From positions 28,214,719 through 28,278,718 of the forward strand of contig NC_054882.1 in assembly GCF_018320785.1 (NCBI RefSeq): a stretch of 64,000 bases of DNA, read 5' to 3'. Positions 12,062 through 24,000 of the stretch are shown here, piece by piece. This stretch comes from Cheilinus undulatus (taxonomy: Eukaryota; Chordata; Actinopteri; Labriformes; Labridae). The notes under the pieces are model-generated. The model made no database searches and was not told the origin of the DNA. It was given only the letters and a program-made list of their open reading frames with translations. Positions within the stretch are counted from its first letter, which is position 1; each line of letters opens with the position of its first letter. The position numbers and the translations under genes were made by a program.

Positions 12062-15000
12062 TCAAACAATCTTCCCATGTTCTCTTGCCTGCAAAAACAC
12101 AGAGAAAGACAGACAAGAGTATTAGTAACAACTGATTCTTTCTCCATAATCCACAGAGTCATTTAATGCATCTCCGGCAGAGCTTCTCTTCTCTACATGA
12201 ATGATTTAAGCAGGCAGTTACATTTATTATCATACTGCTTCAGCAGTGGATGAGATGAAAATGCATTCTCTCATGAGACTATTTCTCCTGCTCTCCAACA
12301 GGACGCAGAGGAGGTGAATACACTTGGAGCTAAATTGAATATTACACAGCTGAAGAGCAGATATACTGCATGTCTTCTCTCCCTCTTCATCCATTTAACT
12401 CATCATCCATTTGCACTTTCCTCTGCCAGTCCATTTGCACATCTATTGATTCTCTCATCCCTCTTTCCATCTCTCACACTGACCTTGTCGCTGCTGGTGG
12501 AGTGTGTTGGGTGCGTTTCTCCTGACTCCAGGCTCAGGACAGACAGACCAGAGTCTATAAGTTCTTCTTTGAAAGAGAAATACATTGGTTAATTTAGGGG
12601 GGTTTCACATTGGGGACCCAATCCCAGATTTGAGTGCACCAGAAGTTGATCAGTGTGAACACAAGCATACTTACAGCGGTTTTACATTAGGCATAGGCAT
12701 GATTGCTCGCTCTCCCCTCTATCTGCCTACTTTAGCGTTAATAACATCATTATCTCTGGCATGCTTGCATATGTACACTCCAATGTAGTAGGTGGCAGTA
12801 AGCATGTAGTTGGTTAGCAAATCCGCCAAGAGAAAGAAAGAAGTAACCATGGTATATGTTCTGCTCTGATAGAGCAGTCTATCCTGCTCCTATGGATGTC
12901 TTGATATAATTTGAGACGCCAACAACAACGCTCTTTGTATTTCTATATCTATAATGGGCTCAGACAATGAAACTGGCCTGTGCTGTCACATAAGATAGCT
13001 TTTGAAGGAAACATTTAAAAGTTTAAAATTGCCTTTACACCTCTGCTTGCTGTACTTGAGCACGTTTGTGTTCACATCTCCGGTAAACCATGCTCAAGTA
13101 AACATGAATTTTGCCCAAGTCAGCCTCTTAAAGCAGACTCTAGCACACTGTAAAAGTCTGGCATGCCTGTGTTCAAGCTGATTAAATGAACTGGATACTG
13201 GGGTCATGTGTTATCAGATCCAGGAAGGCCCATAATGCAAAATCATGCTGAAAAATCCAGCTGTCCAGTCTGAAAAGCAATCAAAGTCATTTAATTTATT
13301 GTTTACCTGTGTTTGAGTTGCTGATGTTGGACTTGGTGAGCTCTACGGGCTGTGCACAGCTCTCCTGTAAAGAGGCACAGGCTTTTTCAGGGGAGGGGGA
13401 ACTCGGGGCTGTGGGGAGAGTGGTGTCTTTTTTTGTACATTCACTTTCAGGAGCCTTCTGCTGGGGAACGGGAGATTGACCACCTTCCTGATGCTGGGGA
13501 CTAGAATCATCCTGCTTGGCACTTTCAAGAGGTTGCTGGGGTCCCTGTACTTTAGGTTTTTGTTTTTTAGGCGAGGACGCTTTCAAAGAGCTCAGACCTC
13601 TTGGTTCTGAGCCAACAGAGTCCTGTGAGCCTGAGGTTTGCCTCGTATGAGCCCCCTGGATGAGCTCCTCTGAGAAGCGTACTTTCTTCTCCGATCCCCG
13701 AGGGGATGAAGCCTCTGCCTTCCCTTGAGTGGGGGTATCCTCTCTTAGTATTGCAGCAAAGATTTCCTCAGATTTATTCATTGAATCCGGGCTCGGGGAC
13801 AGCTTTATTTTTGACTCCTGGTCCTTTTGATCCTCTATATCAGCATCTGTGAGGGCGTCGAGTTCCTCAAGGAATTCCTCTAATGTTGTGTCAGGAGTCT
13901 GGTCGATAAGATAAGAAAAAAAAAATCAGGTGGTTTTGTTCTTTTAGTACAATTTATATACTGATATTCCCACACAAGTAAGATATCTCACCTGTGGGTT
14001 TTCTCCTTCTTCATTTGCCTGCCATCTGAAAATTAAACTTTAACATTTAATTCATTTTCTTGTGTCCATAACAGTTAACAGCATGGTATGGTAAACAACT
14101 GTATGAGTTTTTTAGTGAATCACCCTCTTGTAGAGATTGTCAGTGCTGATTTCTTAGTTCCATAAATGCTACAGTACAGTAAATATTAAGTTTGTAGCCT
14201 GTTTGCTTCATGAAAATAGGAGACTGGAGGAGACAGCTAGCAAGACTTTTATGAGGTGAAGGGGTGTGAATGGGTAATTGTGACCTGTGGTGAAATAGTG
14301 CTTGGAGTAAGCAGATGACTATAAATCATTACACAAACCCAAGTCACCATTTTACCATTTACCATCCAGGTGCAACTTCAAGTGTTTTGCAACCATTGTT
14401 AAGATCCAGATGTATTGTTTTCCTTAGTTAATATAACAACAGTGCCTATATAAAGTATTCACCCCCTTGGATGTTTGACCATTTTTTTAATTTTATAAAT
14501 CAATAGTGGTCAATAGAATTTGGCTTTTTTGATTAAAAAGGCACAAAAAATGTTCAACGTCAGCTAAAACAGATTTCTACAAAGTAATATTTTGCCAGAT
14601 TCATTTTACCCGCTACCTTTACAAGCCTTTCAGGGCGGACTACCAAGAGGAATCCCCACAGCATGATGCTGCCACCACTGTTGCTATACAGTGGGGATGG
14701 TGTGTTTCAGGGATGTGCAGTGTTTGGTGTCGACCAAACATAGCGTCTTGTCTGATGGTCAAAAGGCACCATTTTGGTCTCACCAGCTCAAAGAACTTTC
14801 TTTCACTTGACCACTGAGTCTCCCACATGCCTTTTAGCAGACTCTAGTCTTGATTTAATCTGAGTTTTCTTCAACAGTGGCTTTCTCTTTGCCACTCTCC
14901 CATAAAGCTTTGACTGGTGAAAACCCAGGCAACAGTTGTTGTCTACAGAGTATCTCCCATCTCAGCTGCTGAAGCTTGTAACTCCTTCAGAGTAGTCATA

Positions 15001-18000
15001 GGTGTCTAGGTGCCCCTTCTGACTAGACTCCTTCTTCCATGGTCACTCAGTTTGTGAGGACGGCCTGATCTAGGCAGATTCACACGTGGCATATTCCTTC
15101 CATGTCTTGATGATGGATGACTGAACTCTTGGTGATGTTCAGTGCCTTGAAAAATGTTTTGTATCCATCCCCTGACTTATACTTTTCAATAAACTTTTCA
15201 CTTAGTTGCTTGGGGTGTTCTTTTGTCTTCATAGTGTAATGGTAGCCAGGAATCCCGATTTACCAGTGACTGGACCTTCAAGACATCAGTGTCTTTGTAC
15301 TACAATAACTTGGGACATATTCACTGCAACCCCATGTCACTAATTGTGAGGCTACTAGCACCAATTGGCTGGACCTTTGTTGAATTAGGTCAGTCAGTTT
15401 AAAGGGGGTGGAATATTTATGCAATCTTTCAATTATATCGACAAGACTGATATATAAAATCACTAAAAGAGTTAAACACCCAAGGAGTGAATACTTTCTA
15501 TAGGCAGTATATGCTAGGCTAAGCTTAACAGATACTACTTTTAGCATTCCAGTTACCCTAAAGATGTGAATAGGCATGTAGATGTGAAGAGAAGGAAATA
15601 TGAGGTAGAAAGCAGCAGGTAGCTAAGCTCTTGTTAGCTTAACGTCAGTGTAGTGGTCTATGGACAAACACACACAGAGTTTGTCAGGCCACACCTGGCT
15701 GCCATGTCCTTACTATCCCCCATTTTCACCCACCAGAGACTCACACAGATAAAAGATTATCTGGCACGTACAATTTTCACGCTGGAAGGCTATAATCCTG
15801 CACTTCCAGGTCGTTGACCTTGTGGTTTCTAGTTTTATGAGCACTGATGCTTATGTAACAACACACCCTGGAAGCTTCCAAACTACACAGCACAGTGGTT
15901 TGTTTCAAATAGAGTGAAAGCTGGGAGACAATAATGAATGTTGTGAGACCTGAAAGAGGCCTTCTGGGGAAGTGAGTCAGCTGCCACAACTTTAGCATGA
16001 AGTCTTATGATATCAAGGATAATTTCTATATTAACGCATTGCTGCAAAATCCATGCTTTTGCACTCCATCAGTATATTTTATGGTAAAACTTCAGAGATG
16101 TTCAGACAGTTGAATCTAATGTGTCATAAAGCTGCTGCAACCCTGTCACTCACCTCCTGGCTCTCCCAGTCAGACGATCTATGCCTTTTGCTTTACTGCT
16201 CATCACTGGCACGTTTTTTGCTGCCTTGTCTTTGCCCCTCTTATCATGACCTGAAACAAAAACGTTACTGACATTTCAAGCTATATTTTTAAGATCTGAA
16301 TTACCATAAAACTTTAAATTTTACTAAAAACTAAACCTCACAATACTATTTCACCTTTACATTAGAATATAACATGGATTCACAATGGTGTTTTTTTTTT
16401 TTTTTTCGTTTTTTTGTACACTATAGGATGGTGTATCATATTAATGAATATGAAACCTCTTGAATCAGCACCTGTCCTTGATTGTCCCCTTCTTGTGTTA
16501 CGTCCACCTGGAACAGTGAGACACATTAAGATGTTAAGGAAAAATATGACCAAGACAAAAGCACCTAGTTTCATGCTCAGTTTGGTGTTCATACTTTTTG
16601 TTTTGATATTTGAAAGCATATCTCACCTCTGTTTGAAGGCCCCCAGTCTCTGTCAGGGAGGATTTTGCCTGAAAACCTAAAAGCAGAGGTTCATTTTAGA
16701 CGGTAAAGACTTTTATCTTAGATGGCATAATAACTGCTCTCCACCCACATCAACAGTAAAACATTCTTAGGGGCTTCTTCATGTCTCATTTTTCACTTTT
16801 TTCCTCAGATGGTATATTAGCCACTCTCCACCCACATCAACAGGCTCTTCTGACATCCAAGTATCTCCTTTGTACATCAAAAAATGGGGCTAAACTTTGA
16901 GATTCTACAGAATCAGGGAGAGCTTTCCCCCGTGACTCACATCCGTGTATTTTACAGCCAGAGACACAATCTAAATTGTTGAATCAAAAACACATTTCCT
17001 CTTCTATTCTTACTCCAGGGCCTTGTTTAAGCCTCACCAAATAAGGAAAGGAATTCCATCTCTTATCCCACGTTAAAAATAACCGCTCCTCCTTTGTCTC
17101 TTTACATTTTGATGCGTCCTAAAACAGCACAATAATTTACTCTGCAGCTCTGTCTCTCTTTGTGCTACAGGCTGCTTTGTTAGAAATCTACCAAACACTT
17201 TAAATAAAGAGCTGTATGTTTTTCTGCAATAGGTTTAGGATGCTATTGGTTTTGTTCCTTTCAGTAGCCATCCCTTCAAACAAAAAAGCCTGGGTCCAAA
17301 TTGATGAGTAACAGGCTGAGACTCTATTTTTGGTACAAGATACCACTCATGTCTTTTCCTTTTAATCCATGGATCCAAGAATGTACTACATTCTAAGAAT
17401 TCATATACCAATGGTGCCTCATTTAGAGGCACCATTGGTATATGAAATCACATTAAATTATGAATAAAAATGTGCTTTACATTTTTACCATAATCCTCAT
17501 TAAAGAAGATGTAAAAAAAAAAGAACAAGGACACACAGATGAAGTCGTAGTTGCAAAGAAATTCAAACTGTTGGTACAGTTATACAATTGCCTTCGAAGT
17601 ATTTATATCACAATTCAATCAAGTAAGTTTAGCAGCATCCTGTGACTTTTTTTAGTCTTGTGATCATGTGGTCCTGATACCTTATCGAATGGATTTTTCC
17701 ATTAAATAATCCCACAAGACAGAAACAGGCTGTTCTTCAAGGTCATAATGTTTCTTATCTTCTGGAGCACCAAAGATGAATAAAGCTTGTAACTAATTTA
17801 AAAGAACGCTCCAGGAGAAGAAGTGCAAAGGTGATTCAAATAATTGTTAGCTAGGCGGGTGGGTTGCTAATGAGCACGGTGACTTTACAAAATGTCTACA
17901 GAATATCTTTTTTTTCAAATGCACAACACTAATGGCTCTACTCACTTTTGAAATATTAGTACTGACTTTCTTGAGGTTAGCCTTGGAGCATTAATCAGCC

Positions 18001-21000
18001 AGCACAGCTCTATTCATCTCCTCAACCTCAAAAGTTGAATACTTCTAAATGTAATCAATCTGTGGCGAAAAATCTTGATGTTAACTTTTTGAAAAAGGTT
18101 TTGGGCAGCAGTGTAAATTTTGTACACTACAAAATGACTAAAAATAACTGTTTTTCCACAAGAAGAATGGGACTGCAACGAGCTTAAAATAGATCTTTGA
18201 TAATAAGAACTCAGATAAAAAGTAAGTTTCATTTTTTAAGGAGGCTGAATGAGACTAAACTGGTACTTCTGGGCTGTCAGACATTCAAAATCCACAATAC
18301 TTCTCTACTGTATAATCTGTCAAAACACAAGCAGAGATGAGGTGAGAGAGCAAGAGGAGCATGTGTCAGAGAGCACAAGCTGTTAGGAAGGTGAATCTCT
18401 AAGTTTTCTGTGTATACCAGAGTTGGAATTGCATCGAATCACACCAAAACTTGACACCTTGTTGAAAAAACTCAGCTCTGGCTGCTGCTGGTAGTTGTAA
18501 ACATACCCAAATTTTATATCAAATCCAGTTAGTTAAAAGTATGGATTCAATGTTGATAAAACTTATTTAGAGATCTAAAGGAGGAGACATGTTACATCAT
18601 GATGCACTTAGTGTCAGCTCAATAAAATGACTATTAGACAAAGGTATATGGAGCTCACTAGTTGTAGAAATTTTGTCTTACTAGTAGAGGTTTGTGGCGG
18701 ACCAGTTGACAACTAGACCTCAACAGTAGAGCAAAACTGCCAACTAGCATTCGACTACATGTAACTAGTACTAATAGTAGACTTTAAAAAAATGTACGAG
18801 TGAAGATTCAGCGCCTTACTAGTAGTACAAGTAGTGTGTAATTATCTACTAGTAGGCAATTTTGCTTTTTTAGTAAGGTCTAGCTATTGACTAGTGCACC
18901 AGAAACCTTACTAGTATGACAAGTTCTGCCCACATCTGTTGATTAATTCTTGTTTTGAATTGAGCACTCTGCAAATCATCCCAGAATCCTTTGTGAGTAG
19001 CTTGCAGCACAAAACAGGAAGGAAGGAAGGAAACTTTTAACACCTTTTCATCCATGAAACAAAAACAGTGGCGTACTGTTTAGTACACAATGGGCCTATA
19101 AATTTGACCCCTTGGATGGGGGATACTGCCTAGAAGCATCCCCACAGCACGGTGCTGCCATCACCGTGATTCACAGAGAGGATAGTGTGTTTGAAGTGTA
19201 GTGTTTGGTGTTTGCCATACAACTTAAAATGAGTTTTCTCTTTGCCAGTCTCCCATGACACTTTGACTGGTGAAGAACCCAGGCAACAGTTGTTGTATGC
19301 AGTCTCTCCCTCTCAGCTGCTGAAGCTTGTAACTCCTTCAGAGTAGTCATAGGTGTCTTGGTGGCCTCTCTCAATAGTCTCTATCTTGCACGGTCACTCA
19401 CTTTGTGAGGACAGCCTTCAACAGGGAAGGGCAGGAATGTTCAGTGCCTTGGATTTTATGTCCATCTCCTGACTTTTAAATAATCTTTTCTGAGTTGCTT
19501 GGAGTGTTCTTTTGTCTTCACGGTGTAATGGTAGCCAGGAATACTGATTAACCACTGATGGGACCTTTCACACACAGGTGGTTTTATATTTCAATCACTT
19601 GAGACACAATCACTGCAGGTAGAATATACACACAAGTAGAATATTTGTCATATGCCAAACTTCTGAAATAACACAACCTAAGGGGACGGATGACTTTCTA
19701 CTCATACTCCTCAGGTTCTAACGTGGAGAAGAGTGTGCTTATGAAGCTAGTGGAGTAGATTTAACATTTTTAGTCTGCATCAGTGACTTCCAATAAAAAA
19801 TTTAAATCTGGTGGTTTAATCTCTTTAATGCTTTTATTCTTTGAGTGTTTTATAGAAGGAGCATTTTTATTATGATTTAATTTGTTTTATTTCTTTGACT
19901 GTCCTTTTCTTTTCGTTTCTATTCTTCCACTTGCCTTAACTTTTACTGAGTTTATTTTTGCTTTAGTTTGGCCTTAGAATGTGGATATCTTTCTTTAATT
20001 TCCCTCTGTTTAAAATGTGACTGCTTTGCCATCTGCTGGCTTGGTTTTAAATGTTCTATATATACACCAGTAGATAAAGTTATCATTTTAATTAGAACAC
20101 AGTGTGAAAATCATGAGCTGAAGAAAAGCCTAGGGAGGGCTGAGTGCTCAGAAGTCTTACATGTTCTCAGTTTTGTCCATGTCCCACGCCCGTCTCCACT
20201 GGCCTTTGGCATTTTTGTGGCGCGCCACTCTCTCCCTGTCAATCTGCTCGCGCTCTTTCTTCCATCGCAGATACTCCTCCTGTTCCTCTTTCGATGTGGG
20301 GATGTTAAGATCAGTGCAGGCCTGCATGCCCTCAGGATCCTCAAAAAACATAAAGAAGGTCAGTGTAATTTATTGCATAATAATAAGAGGTGTTCTCAGA
20401 GTGGATTTATATCTTGGCTGTGTCCACAGCTAATGAAGCTCTGGCATTGAAACATGACTAATTTAGCAAGCAGCACCACTTGGTGTCACATTGGCATCCA
20501 CCTGAGGCAGCAATATAAGCACTAATCAGAGTAAAAGCCTCATATTAACAAGACCCACCTCTTATCTCTGAAAAGACACAGGGTTCAAAAAGGAGGGAAC
20601 AAACAAGGATAGGATTATTTTTGGAAATGACAGTGATTTCCTCTGTGTGAATACAAAGATGTCCTTTGGGTTATGATTCATTCCAGCCAGTTCCTTTTAT
20701 TTTACAACAGATATGGCTGAAAACCAGACAACATGATCAAATTCTTTGACATGATGTTCCAGGAAATCATCAGTTTTTTTCTACAGGAGGAGGAAAATGA
20801 AACAGTGCTCAACAGAAATAAAACTTTGAGAAATTTCTGATTAAAAGAGAAAGTGTTTGCTTTGTGTATTATGTCATATTAAAAGAAAACGGCACTATTG
20901 TGAAACTATGGTGTGAGATGTTTTCCCCTCAGGCGTGGACCAATCACAGCCAAGTAAACATGTTGCCTTCATGTTGTCCTCATCCCTCTGTTTTCTATCT

Positions 21001-24000
21001 CCATTACCCTCCCTCCCCTCTGCCCCTCTGGAGGATACATGGGGCTTGGGGGACAGATCCTCCACATGTTTCAACAGGCCTTGTGCTGCTGCCACCAAAG
21101 CCAATCTGCTAATTAGCACTTTCAATTTTTCACCTCTATAAGGCCTCACAGGGAGGCTGTCAGGCTTTAAGGTAGGTGAGGTAGACACGACATATAAAGA
21201 CAAGCATGAGGAGTATTTAAAATACCTGTTACAACATCAGCCAGACCACCGAGGGGGTGGAGGTGTACATATAGCCTACCATGGCACCACTATTAACAAC
21301 ATAATTGGAGGAAAACCATAGACTGTAGAAAGAATTGGACAAAGCCTGTGAGACAACAGGCAGACTCAAACAGCTTTTGAAGCCAATTACGTGGCGGGAT
21401 CCATATTGAAAAAGTCTCAACCGAACTTTGGATTAACCTAACAGCAGACAAGAACCCGCCCACTGAGCTCAACTTCCTGTCAGCTCAGCTAGCACTAAAG
21501 CTGGCCTTCTGGAGGTAGCATCTGCCTGTCAAGCTGTCTGTCCATCAAATTAGACATGCCTATCTGTGCACAGTGAGGTTTTTCCTAAATATAATATAAC
21601 AATTGTGGTTAAAAAAAAAAATCACCCCTCGTACAGTGAGAGGACTTGGAAACATTAACCCTATTAATAAGACACGTTTCAGTTTTTGAACCAGGCTGTA
21701 AACCAGTTTATTTCTTGTGTAAAAAACTGCTTTTTAACATGTGTGGTGTACGGGACTTCCGGTGTTCCTGCAGCCAGCCTCAAGTGGACACTCGCCATAT
21801 TGCAATTTTTTGCACTTCCGCATTGGCTTCATTTTTCAGGACCAGAGGTTGCCACTTGAGGAAGACGCAGGTCCATCAATCAGTATCTCATGTCTACAGG
21901 TACTTCACTGACTCTATTCTCAGTTTTAACACGTCAGTTTGCTTTGTAAGTAACACAATCGTAAACCCCGCATTGATCAGTGAAATCACTGGACAACCCC
22001 ACTTGTATTATGTTTACTATTGCTTTTATGTCTGTCTAGATTTATTGTGTGTTTGCAATGCTGCTTTTATACAAAGTTCCTAACACATGTCCTTGAACTG
22101 AATTAAACAATACATTAATTTTGCAGTGAAGAATTACAACAAAATGTATTGCTATTTATTTTAAACAGCACTCCCCATAGGAGAAATAATCACTGTTTTA
22201 TCTAATACGTTAAGTATTTTAGGATTTGTTCACCACCTAACCTTTTCAAGCCAACTGTATTATATTTGATACACAATTTTCTGAGACTTCTATCTAATCA
22301 ACATGATAAATAACTTCTTTTTAAACCTTTTGTGCACAATCAGATAAATGATACCCTTCTGTGGGTATCAGCTACCAAAATGTATCAAATGTGATGAAAA
22401 AAAAAAAAATGAAATTTTATGGCAATTTTTTCTTATTTTGGATTTGGGGAGAACATCTCAGTTCTAAAAAATGAGAATTTTCTGGCTACAATTTGAGGTA
22501 TCAGGCTTTAAAGGGCTAAAATAGATTTTATTCAAGCAACATAAGACTGCCATACAAACAGACTCTCAAGCTAAACTTAGATTTAAATCTTTAAACTAAA
22601 GATCATTTTGAATGTTGTACCTTTAGTGAAAATAAGTGTTGGCCACTGTTCTGTTAAGGATATGATGCAACTTGCACAAAAAGTAATGCAGTCCCTCTGA
22701 AGCTAAAAGATTCAGTTAAAGAAACCGTATGTACAAACAACAACAACAACAACTTATGACCAAAGTACCAAGTGCTGGGTTATTTACAAAGAGCTAAGCG
22801 AAAAATCCCAGAAGTAGAGCAGGAGAGTGCGAGCCATCTGTAGTTGGGAGACTCATTCTACCACTGGAGACAGCAGTGGGGAATAGTCTAGCTAAGTGCA
22901 TAGTGTTCTGTAAAGAGCTGGGTCTTTAGCTTTCTCTTGAAAGTAGAGGGGGACTCTGCGAATCAAATGGAGTTGGGTAATTCATTCCACCATTTAGGGA
23001 CAACAGAAGAGAAGAGTCGGGCTACTGACTTAGGAGCCTGATGTGCTGGAAGTACCAGGCGCCTTTAGCTGGCTGAGCGTGGTAGGCGAGAAGGAATGTA
23101 GACCTGGATGAGGAACTCCAGGTAAGCAGGAGCAGTTTTGGTTACTGCTTTGTAAGCAATGATTAGAGTTTTGAATTTAATGTGAGCTGCAGGTGGAAGC
23201 CAGTGTAGAGAGATGAAAAGAGGAGTCACATGCTCCCTTGGGTTGGTTGAAGACCAGACGTGCTGCTGCGTTCTGGATCATCTGCAGAGGTTTAACTGTG
23301 CATGCAGGCAGGCTTGCCAGTAATGAGTTGCAGTAGTCAATGCGTGATATTACAAAAGCCTGTACCAGGAGCTGTGTTGCATGCTCTGTCAGGTAGGGTC
23401 TGATCATCTTGATGTTATAGAGGGCAAATCGGCAATGTATGTAACATTGAATCATTAGAATTTCACTTCCTGGGCTATGACACAATTTTGGTGTGTCTGG
23501 TCAAGCAGTGAGAAAAAGATCATCCCTATCTAGTCAATCAAAAAAGAAAAAAAGAAAAAGGAATCTGCGCTTGCTACCATCTAAAATAAATCTAAAATAA
23601 CAATAGGAGGGCACAGAAATAATGATTTTTTCTCCAACTATCTCAAATTAATTAATTATCTTCCTTTCAATCCCTGCTAATGCAAAAGATCTTTAACCTC
23701 TGCTAAACAGTGATTAAAGATACCTTCAATCACAATCTAGCAGGCTGACAGTGATTATTTTAACAAACTCTTATTCTGTATCCCTGATATTACCGTAATC
23801 ATTTTTACCATTATAAATCAATACTTGGCAACCACGTCTCTAGACTAGAACAACAATGATGATGCTCTTTTTGTGGACTGCTAAATTGCTTCCCCTCATC
23901 CTCCAAAGTTTCACTGGTTTGGGCCTGGAGTTCCAAAAGCTTAACAGAAGATTTGTTAAGCAAAAAAGCTAACAAAGCCGAGAGACGTGTCTTCGCCCAT

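Noticed and set aside
21646-22083. 145-codon plus-strand open frame
   Set aside because: It begins with TTG and lies across sequence that resembles common teleost interspersed repeats.
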